In this document: piece after piece, positions 8,174 to 19,125 of the stretch | Layout of the letters: the number at the start of each line of letters is the position of its first letter | Numbering within the stretch: position 1 is the first letter of the stretch | NCBI RefSeq assembly: GCF_017744395.1 | Contig: NZ_JAGIBI010000002.1 | Location: 248,001-312,000 of the forward strand | DNA from: Herbaspirillum sp. | GTDB taxonomy: Bacteria; Pseudomonadota; Gammaproteobacteria; Burkholderiales; Burkholderiaceae_D | Length of the DNA stretch: 64,000 nt | Direction of reading: 5' to 3' | The notes under the pieces: model-generated | Told to the model about the DNA's origin: nothing | The model's database searches: none | The model's input: the letters and a program-made list of their open reading frames with translations, nothing else | Translations under genes and position numbers: made by a program

Positions 8174-9256
8174 CTACTGGGCGAAATCCTCATTGAACAG
8201 TAATTTCCACGCGGCCTTGTACGCGACGATTTCCTGCACTTCCGCCGGCAGGCTGTCGAGGACGGCGCGTTGCGCGGCGACCTTCTTGCTGAACGCGTTC
8301 ATGATGAACGGATTCAGGTCCAGGGCGGTCATGAAACGCCAGGGATGGTCGGCAATGAGCTTGGCCCATTCGGGTTTGAGCCTGCCGCTTGAGACGTCCC
8401 AGTATTTTCCCGGATATTCGCCGCTGGGCGTGTAGATGACGCCGGGCGGCCCGCTGAAAAGATCGAAATACAGGTTGGGATATTTCTCGATCAGTTGCCG
8501 GACATATTCCGGGCCATAAATGGTATTGCGGTCCTGGTACCGCATCTGCGCGAGGTGGCACCAGATCACCTTGGCCTTCGGGTAGCGGGCCAGCATGCTT
8601 TCAAGGGGCGCCAGGAACTGGTCTTCGATCTCTTCATGGATCTGGAAAGACAGGCCTGTTTCCTCGGCCAGCTGGAACAAGGCGTGTCCGGCGGGCCCGT
8701 CGATGGGAAGGCGCTCGTCCCGGTTCAAGTTGCCGCGCTGGACCTGGTCCGGCGACGGGTAATGGCGGAATTCATATTCCCCCATCAAGGGATAGCCTTC
8801 CTTGACGACGTGGTCGCGCGTCTTTTGCACGAAACCCAGCGGGTCGTTTTTCCAGTCCGGCGGCAAGCCGCCATCGCCGGCGGGGATGTAGCGCCAGGGA
8901 TCGGCGGCCACCGCATACCTGGCCGCATCGCTCCAACCCCTGCCCATGGCGATGCCGGAAAAGGCGATCAGGGCCACCCCTTCCTGGTCCATGTCGCGGG
9001 CGAATCGCTTGATATCCAGGTTTTCCCCGAGGTTGGACTCGATATCGATGAACGGCATGATGCCTGCCGCTCGCATCGCCATGATGCGTTTCTTCCAGTT
9101 GGTCTTGAGCTCGGCCAGGTTGAAAGGCACTTCCGCCTTGGCGACATCGGTCATGCGCGCAACGCTGGGAATCGGACTGTACTCGGCCGCGATGGCCGAG
9201 GCGGACGAGAAAAGGCAGCAGGACAGCACGAACGGACGCAGGTACCTCACGGTCAT
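8174..9256 (-). CDS. Exported amidohydrolase-2 family (TIM-barrel metal-dependent hydrolase) protein
   Basis: The 360-residue precursor has a Sec-type signal peptide (LRPFVLSCCLFSSASAIAA, cleavage near residue 24). The body resembles the amidohydrolase-2/TatD-like fold: FDIESNLGENLD-type early strand, FQIHEEIEDQF, VIWCHLAQMRY and FMTALDLNPF carry candidate metal or active-site residues. The canonical N-terminal HxH is not obvious (FIDIES at that position), so catalytic status is uncertain. It sits downstream of the DapA-like gene on the same strand but after a terminator-like hairpin, so it is probably a separate unit. Substrate unknown. Confidence 0.7.
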   Translation of the reverse strand: MTVRYLRPFVLSCCLFSSASAIAAEYSPIPSVARMTDVAKAEVPFNLAELKTNWKKRIMAMRAAGIMPFIDIESNLGENLDIKRFARDMDQEGVALIAFSGIAMGRGWSDAARYAVAADPWRYIPAGDGGLPPDWKNDPLGFVQKTRDHVVKEGYPLMGEYEFRHYPSPDQVQRGNLNRDERLPIDGPAGHALFQLAEETGLSFQIHEEIEDQFLAPLESMLARYPKAKVIWCHLAQMRYQDRNTIYGPEYVRQLIEKYPNLYFDLFSGPPGVIYTPSGEYPGKYWDVSSGRLKPEWAKLIADHPWRFMTALDLNPFIMNAFSKKVAAQRAVLDSLPAEVQEIVAYKAAWKLLFNEDFAQ

Positions 9257-9413
9257 TCCCCCTTTTTATTGGTTTTCATCTGGTAGCAGGCAGCAGCCGA
9301 TCCATTCTATTCGTTCGCCCGGCTTCATTGGAGGGATTTTTACTGCCGCGATTTCTCCCGTCCAAAACAAGCGCTGCTTGTTTCATTCCGGCAATGGAGG
9401 CGCTTGCGGTAAA

Positions 9414-9452
9414 CGCAAAAAAGCGAAGCGGCCCGATGTCGGACCGCTTCGC
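9414..9452 (-). terminator. Intrinsic terminator after the DapA-like gene
   Basis: GCGAAGCGG and CCGCTTCGC form a 9-bp stem; on the minus strand a run of six T follows. Confidence 0.8.
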
Positions 9453-9475
9453 CTGGGTATTGCCGGGGTTGCCGC

Positions 9476-10417
9476 TTAGTTGATGCTCTTGGACCAGTTG
9501 GCGTACCAGGTGCGGAACAGGTTGTATTGCGATTCGGCGTAGCGGCGCTGCGCGTCGCTGAGCTTGTCGGTCTCGTTGAAGTGCAGGGTGTATTCCTTGT
9601 CGCCGTTGAGCACCATCAGGTACTTGTAGAACAGCACCAGGTCGCAGCCTTCGTCGAACGACGACAGCACCGCCAGCGCCGATTCCAGTTCCTTGGCGTG
9701 GGCGCGGGCAACGGCGTCGCCCTTGGCGGCCTTGCTGCACAGGTCGACCAGCTGCAGCACTTCGCGCGGCAGCGCGTTGCCGATGCCGGTGATGGCGCCG
9801 GCGGCGCCGCAGTTCACGAAGCCGTGGAACACCTGGGTGTCGACGCCTGCCATCAGGGTGACGTTTTCATCTTGCGAGGTGATGTTTTCCGCTGCGTAGC
9901 GCATGTCCGCCGCGCCGCCGAATTCCTTGAAGCCGATCAGGTTGGGGAATTGGCTGCGCAGTTCGAAGAACAGGTCGGCGCGGGTGGCGAAGCCGTAGTA
10001 CGGGCTGTTGTAAATCACGGCCGGCAGGTTCGGCGCCGCCTTCAGGATGGCGGCGAAGTGGGCCTTCTGGGCCGCAGCCGATGCGCCGCGCGACAGCACG
10101 CGCGGGATCACCATCAGGCCTTGCGCGCCCACCTTGGCGGCGTGGGCGGCGTGCGAGACCGCTTCCTTCGAGTTGACGGCGCCGGTGCCGACGATGGTCG
10201 GCACGCCGGCCGCCACCAGGCGCGCCACGCCTTCCTGGCGCTGCGCTTCGGTCAGCAGGGGCCAGTCGCCCATCGAGCCGCAGTACACCACTGCGCGCAT
10301 GCCGATGGCCACCAGTTCCTTGCCCTTCTTCACCAATGCGTCGAAATCCGGCTGGCGGTCAGCGGTGCACGGGGTCATCAGTGCGGGAATGGTGCCGGTA
10401 AAAATGTTATCGCTCAT
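9476..10417 (-). CDS. DapA-superfamily lyase/deaminase, probably delta-1-pyrroline-4-hydroxy-2-carboxylate deaminase-like
   Basis: The 313-residue protein is a class-I aldolase/dihydrodipicolinate synthase-like barrel: TGTIPALMTPC at the N-terminus, YNSPYYGFATR with the catalytic Tyr, and IGFKEFGG with the Schiff-base Lys. The CGSMGDWPLLTEAQRQ segment differs from biosynthetic DapA (GTTGE) and, from memory, matches DapA-like proteins of bacterial hydroxyproline pathways (LhpC). There, the enzyme deaminates the pyrroline intermediate to alpha-ketoglutarate semialdehyde. Neighbouring reductase and transporter genes support an imino-acid catabolic role. GAGGAAAC before the ATG at 10417 fixes the start. 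Lysine biosynthesis is unlikely; the exact substrate is inferred. Confidence 0.7.
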   Translation of the reverse strand: MSDNIFTGTIPALMTPCTADRQPDFDALVKKGKELVAIGMRAVVYCGSMGDWPLLTEAQRQEGVARLVAAGVPTIVGTGAVNSKEAVSHAAHAAKVGAQGLMVIPRVLSRGASAAAQKAHFAAILKAAPNLPAVIYNSPYYGFATRADLFFELRSQFPNLIGFKEFGGAADMRYAAENITSQDENVTLMAGVDTQVFHGFVNCGAAGAITGIGNALPREVLQLVDLCSKAAKGDAVARAHAKELESALAVLSSFDEGCDLVLFYKYLMVLNGDKEYTLHFNETDKLSDAQRRYAESQYNLFRTWYANWSKSIN

Positions 10418-10880
10418 CACGTTTCCTCGTTTATGCAAATTGGAGTTGTTCCCAGGGCGCACAGTCCGAACCGTGCGTCCCGATGCCTGGTGTCATGTCC
10501 TCCGGCGGGCTGCATGCCGGAGGTGGCCACATTGTTTTTATGCCGCTGTGGCGAAGCAGGGCTTTTCGTGCAGCCGGATTCCCGGCGCGACAGTGTGATT
10601 CTACTTAACTTGGATATTTTATACAATATAAAATTAGATGTTGGCGGAACGGCAATCTTCCGGGAAAGAGCGGAAATTGGGGGAAAGGCGCGAACCCGGA
10701 ACGCAGGTGCCTGCTATGCCGGACCGTAGGGGGGATAGATTGAGCCGATGCCGCCATTGCGGCCCGGAAGCGTCGCAATCACGCCATTCAGGCGTGGATT
10801 CCGACGCAGTGCGTTGCGCACGATGATCGGGCAGGCGGGTTTGGGCGGGTTTGCCGGCGGAGGGGGGGATGGGCGGGGCC
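10418..10880. other. Regulatory intergenic region between the DapA-like gene and the GntR gene
   Basis: About 460 bp without a supported gene. It contains the perfect AT-rich palindrome at 10616-10634 and otherwise GC-rich spacer. The promoter of the DapA-like gene should lie here. Confidence 0.6.
10616..10634. promoter_or_regulatory. Putative GntR operator, upstream of the DapA-like gene
   Basis: ATTTTATA-CAA-TATAAAAT is a perfect 8+3+8 inverted repeat about 200 bp upstream of the DapA-like start. A 17/19 match occurs before the MHS transporter gene and a weaker match before the gntR gene. Confidence 0.6.
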
Positions 10881-11561
10881 TCAGCGTCCCTGGCGGCGCT
10901 CGCGCAGGAATGCGTTCAGCTCTTCGCCGGCATGCTCGATATGCCGTTTCAGCAGCGATGCCGCGGCGCGCGCATCGCCTTTGCGGCAAAGCGCCACCAG
11001 TTCCGCGTGCTCCGATTCGGCCACGTCGCGCGCGGCTTCCGACAGCGAAAGCTGCATGCGGGTGTAGCGGTCGGTCTGCTGCAGCAGGGAGGCGACGAAG
11101 GCGGAGGTCCTCGGCTGGTCGGCACGCGAGAGCAGCAGGTGGTGGAGTTCGGTATTGAGTTCGCCCCAGCGCCCCGGCTGGCTGGCATGCAGCACGTCGC
11201 TGTATTCCTGGAGGATCGCTTCCAGTTTCGCGAAATCCTGGACCGTCAGCTTGGGGATGGATTTGCGCAGCAGCACCGGTTCCAGCAGGGCCCGCAGTTC
11301 GAACAGCTCGGTGATGTCTTCCGCGGACAGTTCCGACACCACCGCGCCCTTGTGCGGCAGGATCTTGACCAGCCCCTCGCTTTCAAGCTGCACCAGCGCT
11401 TCCCGCAGCGGAATGCGGCTGATGCCCAGGTCGGTGGCCAGCGCGTCTTGCCGCAGCTGGTAGCCATCCACGTATTCCCCGGTCAGGATGCGGCGTCGCA
11501 GTTCATTGGCCGCCGCTTCAGCGCGTGTTGCAAATCCAAGGGCAGGGCGTTTCTCGTTCAT
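10881..11561 (-). CDS. GntR-family transcriptional regulator (FadR/VanR-type, FCD domain)
   Basis: The 226-residue protein has an N-terminal winged helix (ANELRRRILTGEY, then LRQDALATDLGISRIPLREALVQLESEGLV) and a C-terminal all-helical FCD ligand domain with metal-ligand candidates (ELNTELHHLLLSRA, HIEHAGEEL). Such regulators commonly repress carboxylate or amino-acid catabolic operons and release DNA on binding the substrate. A longer frame to 11621 is open; I prefer the ATG at 11561, which puts the operator-like site about 60 bp upstream. Its position within a set of genes sharing the motif makes it the likely local regulator. Confidence 0.85.
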   Translation of the reverse strand: MNEKRPALGFATRAEAAANELRRRILTGEYVDGYQLRQDALATDLGISRIPLREALVQLESEGLVKILPHKGAVVSELSAEDITELFELRALLEPVLLRKSIPKLTVQDFAKLEAILQEYSDVLHASQPGRWGELNTELHHLLLSRADQPRTSAFVASLLQQTDRYTRMQLSLSEAARDVAESEHAELVALCRKGDARAAASLLKRHIEHAGEELNAFLRERRQGR

Positions 11562-11621
11562 ATTTCGGTGTGTGACTGGAAGGGCCGCCAAGCCATGCCG
11601 GCCCTGAAGTGAATGTTGCAT

Positions 11622-11638
11622 ATTTTCTACAATCTTAG
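11622..11638. promoter_or_regulatory. Weaker copy of the putative GntR operator, upstream of gntR
   Basis: ATTTTCTACAATCTTAG matches the 5' half and core (ATTTTaTACAAT) of the two stronger sites, with a degraded right half. Its position fits autoregulation. Confidence 0.4.
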
Positions 11639-11646
11639 CAGAAAGC

Positions 11647-11686
11647 TTTTTGGCGCAAGCGCCGACCAGGCGCTTGCGCCAAAAAA
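11647..11686. repeat. Perfect 17-bp inverted repeat with reversed A/T flanks
   Basis: The left arm runs TTTTTGGCGCAAGCGCC, the loop is GACCA, and the right arm is GGCGCTTGCGCCAAAAAA. T residues precede and A residues follow the hairpin on either strand, so it is not a standard intrinsic terminator. It lies between the gntR start and the 3' end of the reductase gene and could be a mRNA processing or stability element. Confidence 0.6.
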
Positions 11687-11714
11687 GTGCCCGGGCGCGG
11701 TGCGGTGTTTTATC

Positions 11715-12734
11715 TCAGCGCCCGGTCAGCGCAAGCACATCCTTATACAGCGCTGCCGGTATGGACACGCCATGTTCGGCACTGCGCCGGCGCGCTTCGA
11801 AGCGGCGCTGCGACGGTAGCCGCGCGCCCTGCGACGTGATGCTGTCGAACATGGCTTCCGCGCGTTCCATGCCCAGAGAGGCGCCGGCCCCGCCGAACAT
11901 CTTCGGGTTGAACGCCAGCAGGAGCTCGCCATGGCAGGGCGTGACCTGCGCACCTTCATCGAACTCCTGGGATTGCTTGCTCAGCATATCCCCGATCATG
12001 GCGCCCGCCATCAATTCGATCATCGCCGACAGCGCCGATCCCTTGTGTCCACCGAAGGCAAGCATCGCTCCCCGGAGCGCCTCTTGCGGATCTTCCGTGG
12101 GCTGCCCGCTGGCATCCAGCGCCCAGCCCAGGGGGATCTTCTTCCCGGCCCGGCGGTGTAGTTCGATTTCCCCGCGCGCCGTGGCGCTGGTCGCGAAGTC
12201 GAAGACATACGGATGCTTGCCGGGGCGCGGCCAGGCGAAGGCGATCGGGTTGGTGCCATAGACCGGTTTGGTCCCGCCGGCCGGCACCACCCAGCTATGG
12301 CTGGGCGTCATGGCCAGGGCCGCCAGGCCGGCATCGGCGATACGTTCGACTTCCGGCCACAGGGCGGAAAAGTGATAACAGTTGTTGATTGCCAGCGCCG
12401 CGATGCCGATCGCCTGCGCCTTGCTGATCAGGCTCTCCACGCCGCGCTCGAACGCCAGTTGCGAAAATCCGAACCTGGCGTCGACGCGGATGATGGCCGG
12501 CGATACATCCTCCACTTCCGGTACCGCATCGAGCGCGACCTTGCCTTTGCGGATGGCATCGACGCAACTGATCAGCCGGTAGAGGCCATGGGAATTGCAT
12601 TCGTCCCGTTGCCCGGCGGCGATCACTCTGGCGATGGATTGCGCATGCTCCGGCGCCAAGCCGTGATGGATGAGCGTGTCGGCGCTGAGTTGGTGCACCT
12701 GGGCGAGGGATAGGTTTACGGTCGCGTCTGCCAC
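11715..12734 (-). CDS. Malate/L-lactate dehydrogenase-2 family NAD(P)H reductase, delta-1-pyrroline/piperideine-2-carboxylate reductase-like
   Basis: The 339-residue protein belongs to the YlbC/DpkA/LhpI (LDH2) family: DECNSHGLYRL near the N-terminus (His is the general acid), VVPAGGTKPVYGTNPIAF and LAFGGHKGSALS. DpkA/LhpI members reduce cyclic imines such as delta-1-pyrroline-2-carboxylate to L-proline. That fits the DapA-like neighbour. The start is set at a GTG preceded by AAGGAG (12740-12745) with a five-base gap; a GTG three bases earlier and an ATG at 12800 are in frame. A malate or lactate dehydrogenase label would be less informative and probably wrong. Confidence 0.75.
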   Translation of the reverse strand: MADATVNLSLAQVHQLSADTLIHHGLAPEHAQSIARVIAAGQRDECNSHGLYRLISCVDAIRKGKVALDAVPEVEDVSPAIIRVDARFGFSQLAFERGVESLISKAQAIGIAALAINNCYHFSALWPEVERIADAGLAALAMTPSHSWVVPAGGTKPVYGTNPIAFAWPRPGKHPYVFDFATSATARGEIELHRRAGKKIPLGWALDASGQPTEDPQEALRGAMLAFGGHKGSALSAMIELMAGAMIGDMLSKQSQEFDEGAQVTPCHGELLLAFNPKMFGGAGASLGMERAEAMFDSITSQGARLPSQRRFEARRRSAEHGVSIPAALYKDVLALTGR

Positions 12735-12793
12735 CACAACTCCTTCAAGCTGATTGCGCCGGCTGATATAGATGCCGGCTCCTTTAGACGGAA

Positions 12794-12815
12794 AAGCCAC
12801 CCTTGCGGGTGGCTT
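12794..12815 (-). terminator. Intrinsic terminator after the MHS transporter
   Basis: AGCCACCC and GGGTGGCT pair around a four-base loop; TTTTC follows on the minus strand. The reductase gene starts about 60 bp further on, so readthrough may still feed it. Confidence 0.7.
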
Positions 12816-12845
12816 CGGGAACTGCGGGTCCTGCGGTGATGCGAC

Positions 12846-14219
12846 TTACGATTTGGCGTGGCGGGTCGCCTCGGCATCGACGTCATGCAGGGATTTGCCG
12901 CGGGTCTCCTTGGCCATGCCCACGCAGATGATCGACAGCACCGCCGCGACCACCAGGTAGATGGCGATGGGCGTCGACGAGTGGTAGCGCTCCAGCAGCG
13001 ACAGGCCGATCAGCGGCGCCAGCGAGCCGGCCATCAGCGGCGCGACCTGATAGCACAGCGACAGAGCGGTATAGCGGACATTGGTCGGGAACATCTCGGT
13101 CATCAGGGCGGAGTACGGCGAGTAGGTCATGGACTGGATGAACAGGCCGAAGACAATCGCGCCCATGATGATCCAGTCGTTGCCGGTGTCCATCATCGGG
13201 AATGCCACGAAGCCCCAGACGGCGGTCAGCACGGCGCCGGTGAGGTACACGGGTTTGCGGCCGACGATATCCGACATCAGGCCCATGAAGGGAATGATGA
13301 AGAAGTGGATCACGTTGGCGCCGAACATCAGTTTCAGGATGCGCGTCGTATCCGCGCCCACCACCAGTTTCAGGTAGGTCAGGGAGAACGTCACCACCAT
13401 GTAGTACAGGATGTTCTCGGCGAAGCGCGCGCCGATGCCGATGATGACTTCGCGCCAGTGGTGCTTGAGCACGTGGCCCACGCCGAGTTGCTTCTCCTGC
13501 TTCTTCTCGCGGCGCGCCTGGGCTTCCTTGAAGATGGGGGCATCGTCAACCTTGCGGCGGATCCAGAAACCGATCAGCACCACGACCGCGGAAAACCAGA
13601 ACGCCACGCGCCAGCCCCAGCCCAGGAAGTCGGCTTCGGACAGGGAGCTGGACAGCACCAGGAGAATCACGGTCGCGACCAGGTTGCCGGCCGGCACGCC
13701 GGCTTGCGGCCAGCTTGCCCAGTAGGCGCGGCGATTGTTCGGGCTGTGCTCGCTCACCAGCAGGATCGCGCCGCCCCATTCGCCGCCGAAAGCGAAGCCC
13801 TGGATCAGGCGCAGCGTGACCAGCAGTGCCGGCGCCCAGTAGCCGATCGACTCGAACGTCGGCAGGCATCCCATCAGGAACGTCGTGATGCCGACGATGA
13901 CCAGGCTTACCTGCAGCAGGTGCTTGCGGCCGAATTTGTCGCCGTAGTAGCCGAACACCAGGCCGCCGATGGGGCGTGCCGCAAATCCGACGGCATACAA
14001 TGCGAACGCAGCCAGCAGGCCGTCGATCGGATTGCCGGTCTTCTTGAAGAAGTGGGTGCCGAACACCAGCGCCGAAGCGGTTCCATAAAGGAAGAATTCA
14101 TACCATTCGGCCACAGAACCGACCATGGAAGCGGCGACAACGCGCTTCAACTCGCTGCTTGCACCGGTGGCCTTTGCCCCGCTACCGGACGTTGCGGCAT
14201 CTCCGTACTGACTCGTCAT
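12846..14219 (-). CDS. MFS transporter of the metabolite:H+ symporter (MHS) family
   Basis: The 457-residue protein has twelve predicted membrane helices and MHS-type signatures: [15 protein letters not shown] in helix 1, YYGDKFGRK in loop 2-3 and [10 protein letters not shown] in helix 5. Relatives (ShiA, ProP, KgtP, hydroxyproline-cluster LhpT) import carboxylates, shikimate or betaine-like compounds with protons. Its place with the imino-acid enzymes and the shared operator suggests it imports their substrate. AGGAG lies before the ATG. Specificity is not readable from sequence. Confidence 0.82.
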   Translation of the reverse strand: MTSQYGDAATSGSGAKATGASSELKRVVAASMVGSVAEWYEFFLYGTASALVFGTHFFKKTGNPIDGLLAAFALYAVGFAARPIGGLVFGYYGDKFGRKHLLQVSLVIVGITTFLMGCLPTFESIGYWAPALLVTLRLIQGFAFGGEWGGAILLVSEHSPNNRRAYWASWPQAGVPAGNLVATVILLVLSSSLSEADFLGWGWRVAFWFSAVVVLIGFWIRRKVDDAPIFKEAQARREKKQEKQLGVGHVLKHHWREVIIGIGARFAENILYYMVVTFSLTYLKLVVGADTTRILKLMFGANVIHFFIIPFMGLMSDIVGRKPVYLTGAVLTAVWGFVAFPMMDTGNDWIIMGAIVFGLFIQSMTYSPYSALMTEMFPTNVRYTALSLCYQVAPLMAGSLAPLIGLSLLERYHSSTPIAIYLVVAAVLSIICVGMAKETRGKSLHDVDAEATRHAKS

Positions 14220-14283
14220 TGATATCTCCTCGAAATTTTCATAATGCAGCCTTTAAGCTGGACCCAGTGTATGACGCCTGCAG

Positions 14284-14302
14284 ATTTTATACAATATCCA
14301 AT
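14284..14302. promoter_or_regulatory. Putative GntR operator, upstream of the MHS transporter
   Basis: ATTTTATACAATATCCAAT agrees at 17 of 19 positions with the perfect palindrome at 10616-10634. It lies 65 bp upstream of the transporter start, a normal repressor position. Confidence 0.6.
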
Positions 14303-14841
14303 ACACAATCTACAATTAATCAACGTTGCCGGTACGCAAGTTCAATGCCAGGCAGGGAATGCCTTATCCGGCATTCCTTGCTTTAACCGGGGCGTGAAGT
14401 GGATGTCCTGAAAATGGATGGGGTCTTGGATACCGTGGTTTTACGGTAGAAGGGGAGTGTGATGCGCGGGTGCCGCAAGGCTATGCTGCGATGCGGCATG
14501 GCTTTCTGAAAATGGTTTTTGCGGTTGGCTTGGTTGTATTTTTCCTCCGCCGAGGAGGAGTGAGTTGCTGTGGTTTGCAGGCGGCCGGGTGGTCTGGATA
14601 ATTCCCATGCATTTTTTGTGTCGGCCAGTTCGGCCTCAAATACGTCGGACGCCATGTTTTTTTGCCAGGGTTTTCTGACGGAGCTGTCAGAATGGGCCGG
14701 TGGAGTCGGCGGAAGCGAGGTGAGCGACGGTCGGGCGTCGTCGATTTTCCTGTTGCAATGCGCAAAACCCAAACCGTGCATTATTTTCCACATCTCGCTG
14801 ATAAATGGCTGAGATAACCCCTTGATCTGGCTGCAAAAGGT
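14303..14841. other. Long intergenic region upstream of the atp operon
   Basis: About 540 bp between the leftward transporter gene and the rightward atp promoter. Open frames on both strands here have no recognisable protein character and one runs antisense into atpI. There is one DnaA-box-like 9-mer with a single mismatch (14784-14792). mnmG, rsmG and parAB, which usually precede atpI in Betaproteobacteria, are absent. Confidence 0.6.
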
Positions 14842-14871
14842 TTGACTAACCCGAAAATGAACCTTTATAAT
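14842..14871 (+). promoter_or_regulatory. Sigma-70 promoter of the atp operon
   Basis: TTGACT (14842-14847) and TATAAT (14866-14871) are separated by 18 bp. Transcription should begin near 14878, just upstream of atpI. Confidence 0.8.
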
Positions 14872-14902
14872 CGCCGGGCTTTTAAGCTGCCGTTTGCTCG
14901 TA

Positions 14903-16098
<1,196 letters not shown>

Positions 16099-16118
16099 CA
16101 ACAAGGCTTTGCAGTACC

Positions 16119-16429
<311 letters not shown>

Positions 16430-16503
16430 TTCGGGCTTCCTAGCCACTCTCATCATGCCGGACGATTGGTTCCGGCACTCGTTATTCTGAGAAGGAAATT
16501 ACC

Positions 16504-16974
16504 GTGAACTTAAATGCAACATTGATTGCGCAGTTCGTGGTCTTCTTCATCCTCGCCGGCTTCACGATGAAATTCGTGTGGCCGCCGTTGATCAAGGCGC
16601 TCGACGAGCGCGCCAAGAAGATTGCGGACGGTCTGGCAGCCGCCGACCGCGGCAAGGCAGATCTGGCCGCCGCTGAAAAGCGCGTGCAGGCGGAATTGTC
16701 GTCGGCCCGCGATGAAGGCCAGAAGCGCATCGGCGAAGCCGAAAAGCGCGCCCAGCTGATCATCGAAGAAGCGAAGAAGACGGCCGCTGAAGAAGCAGCC
16801 CGCATCATCGCCAATGCCAAGGCCGACGCCGAACAGCAAGTGACCAAGGCGCGCGAAGAGCTGCGCGGCGAAGTCGCGACGCTCGCGGTCAAGGGTGCGG
16901 AGCAGATCCTGAAGCGCGAAGTCAACGCAGCGGCCCACGCCGACTTGCTGAACCAACTGAAGACAGAGCTGTAA
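16504..16974 (+). CDS. atpF: F1Fo ATP synthase subunit b
   Basis: The 156-residue protein has one N-terminal membrane helix ([17 protein letters not shown]) and a long charged helix rich in Ala/Glu/Lys that dimerises as the peripheral stalk. It starts at GTG 16504 with AAGGAAA upstream. The gene ends one base before atpH begins. Confidence 0.96.
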   Translation: MNLNATLIAQFVVFFILAGFTMKFVWPPLIKALDERAKKIADGLAAADRGKADLAAAEKRVQAELSSARDEGQKRIGEAEKRAQLIIEEAKKTAAEEAARIIANAKADAEQQVTKAREELRGEVATLAVKGAEQILKREVNAAAHADLLNQLKTEL

Positions 16975-16975
16975 T

Positions 16976-17509
16976 ATGGCCGAACTCGCAACGATCGCCC
17001 GTCCTTACGCCGAAGCCCTGTTCCGTGTGGCCAAGGCAGGCAGCCTGGCAGCCTGGTCCGATCTCGTCTCCGAGATGGCCCAGGTGGCAGCGCATCCCGA
17101 GATCAAAGCCCTCGCGCAAAACCCTTCCGTTTCGCATGCCAAGCTGGCTGAAGTGTTTGCCGCAGCAGTGAAGACTCCGCTTTCCGTGGAAGCGCAGAAT
17201 TTCGTCAAGACCCTGGCCGACAACGGCCGTCTGACCCTGCTGCCGCAGATCGCCGAACAATTCCATGAGCTGAAAAACGCCCAGGAAGGTTCGGCCGATG
17301 CGCATATCGTCAGCGCATTCGAGATGAGCGATGCCCAGGTCAAGGATGTGATTTCCACCTTGGAGAAGAAGTTCGGCCGCAAGCTGAACCCTTCTGTGAA
17401 AGTGGACGGCAGCCTGATCGGCGGCGTGCGTGTCGTGGTTGGCGACGAAGTGTTCGATACCTCCGTGCGCGCGAAACTGCAGCAGCTGCATGCTGCTCTG
17501 GCCGCGTAA
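16976..17509 (+). CDS. atpH: F1Fo ATP synthase subunit delta
   Basis: The 177-residue protein starts [16 protein letters not shown] and has the C-terminal family signature [20 protein letters not shown]. It joins the b-dimer to the top of F1. Spacing of one base after atpF indicates tight coupling. Confidence 0.96.
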   Translation: MAELATIARPYAEALFRVAKAGSLAAWSDLVSEMAQVAAHPEIKALAQNPSVSHAKLAEVFAAAVKTPLSVEAQNFVKTLADNGRLTLLPQIAEQFHELKNAQEGSADAHIVSAFEMSDAQVKDVISTLEKKFGRKLNPSVKVDGSLIGGVRVVVGDEVFDTSVRAKLQQLHAALAA

Positions 17510-17554
17510 TTGCCCGAGCCTGGCTAAGCGAAAGAACAATTTTTAGGAGTTAGT

Positions 17555-19096
17555 ATGCAACTCAACGCATCTGAAATCAGCGAGCTGATCAAGAGCCGGA
17601 TCCAAGGCCTTGGCGATTCCGCTGAGATTCGCAATCAGGGCACGGTGATTTCCGTGTCCGACGGTATCTGCCGTATCCATGGTCTGTCCGACGTGATGCA
17701 AGGTGAGATGCTGGAATTCCCGGGCAATACCTTCGGCCTGGCGCTGAACCTGGAGCGTGATTCGGTCGGCGCCGTTATCCTGGGCCAGTACGAACACATT
17801 TCCGAAGGCGACACCGTCAAGTGCACCGGTCGCATCCTGGAAGTGCCTATCGGCCCGGAACTGCGCGGCCGCGTGGTCAACGCCCTGGGCCAGCCGATCG
17901 ACGGCAAGGGTCCCATCAATACCAAGCTGACCGCCCCGATCGAAAAGATCGCTCCGGGCGTGATCGCGCGCGAGTCCGTGTCGCAACCGATGCAGACCGG
18001 CCTGAAGTCGATCGACTCGATGGTTCCCGTCGGCCGCGGCCAGCGCGAACTGATCATCGGCGACCGCCAGACCGGCAAGACCGCCGTCGCGATCGACGCC
18101 ATCATCAACCAGAAGGGTCAGAACATGACCTGCATCTACGTCGCGATCGGCCAGAAGGCTTCGTCGGTCAAGAACGTGGTGCGCGCACTGGAAGCGCACG
18201 GCGCGATGGAATACACCATCGTCGTGGCCGCTACCGCCTCCGAATCGGCAGCGATGCAATACGTGTCGGCCTACTCGGGTTGCGCCATGGGCGAATACTT
18301 CCGCGACCGCGGCGAAGACGCCCTGATCGTGTATGACGACCTGTCCAAGCAGGCCGTGGCTTACCGCCAGGTTTCGCTGCTGCTGCGCCGTCCGCCGGGC
18401 CGCGAAGCTTACCCCGGCGACGTGTTCTACCTGCACAGCCGCCTGCTGGAACGCGCTGCCCGCGTGAACGCCGACTACGTCGAGAAGTTCACCAACGGCG
18501 CCGTCAAGGGCAAGACCGGTTCGCTGACCGCGCTGCCGATCATTGAAACGCAAGCCGGCGACGTGTCCGCTTTCGTTCCGACCAACGTGATCTCGATCAC
18601 CGACGGCCAGATCTTCCTGGAAACCTCGCTGTTCAACGCCGGTATCCGTCCTGCGATCAACGCCGGTATCTCGGTGTCGCGCGTCGGTGGCGCTGCCCAG
18701 ACCAAGGTCATCAAGGGCCTGTCCGGCGGTATCCGTACCGACCTGGCGCAGTACCGTGAACTGGCCGCCTTCGCGCAGTTCGCTTCCGACCTGGACGAAG
18801 CCACCCGCAAGCAGCTGGATCGCGGCGCGCGTGTGACCGAACTGCTGAAGCAGGCTCAGTACACCCCGCAATCGATCTCGCTGATGGCCGTGTCGCTGTT
18901 CGCCGTCAACAAGGGTTTCATGGACGACGTCGAAGTCAAGAAGATCCTGGCTTTCGAAGCCGGCCTGCTGAACTTCATGAAGACCAGCCACGCCGACCTG
19001 TTGAAGAAGATCGAAGACACCAAGCAACTGGATAAGGACGCCGAAGCAGCTCTGGCAGCAGCCATTGCCGACTTCAAGAAATCCGGCGCGTACTGA
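17555..19096 (+). CDS. atpA: F1 ATP synthase subunit alpha
   Basis: The 513-residue protein has the P-loop GDRQTGKT (about residue 170), the regulatory non-catalytic nucleotide site and PGREAYPGD followed by the arginine-finger region [23 protein letters not shown] ribosome-binding site precedes the ATG. It alternates with beta in the F1 head. Confidence 0.98.
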   Translation: MQLNASEISELIKSRIQGLGDSAEIRNQGTVISVSDGICRIHGLSDVMQGEMLEFPGNTFGLALNLERDSVGAVILGQYEHISEGDTVKCTGRILEVPIGPELRGRVVNALGQPIDGKGPINTKLTAPIEKIAPGVIARESVSQPMQTGLKSIDSMVPVGRGQRELIIGDRQTGKTAVAIDAIINQKGQNMTCIYVAIGQKASSVKNVVRALEAHGAMEYTIVVAATASESAAMQYVSAYSGCAMGEYFRDRGEDALIVYDDLSKQAVAYRQVSLLLRRPPGREAYPGDVFYLHSRLLERAARVNADYVEKFTNGAVKGKTGSLTALPIIETQAGDVSAFVPTNVISITDGQIFLETSLFNAGIRPAINAGISVSRVGGAAQTKVIKGLSGGIRTDLAQYRELAAFAQFASDLDEATRKQLDRGARVTELLKQAQYTPQSISLMAVSLFAVNKGFMDDVEVKKILAFEAGLLNFMKTSHADLLKKIEDTKQLDKDAEAALAAAIADFKKSGAY

Positions 19097-19125
19097 TCTC
19101 ACTGAAGCTATAAGGAGTATGACTC

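Noticed and set aside
12858..14222. 454-codon frame on the plus strand opposite the MHS transporter
   Set aside because: Composition typical of an antisense frame; the transporter on the minus strand has clear family motifs.
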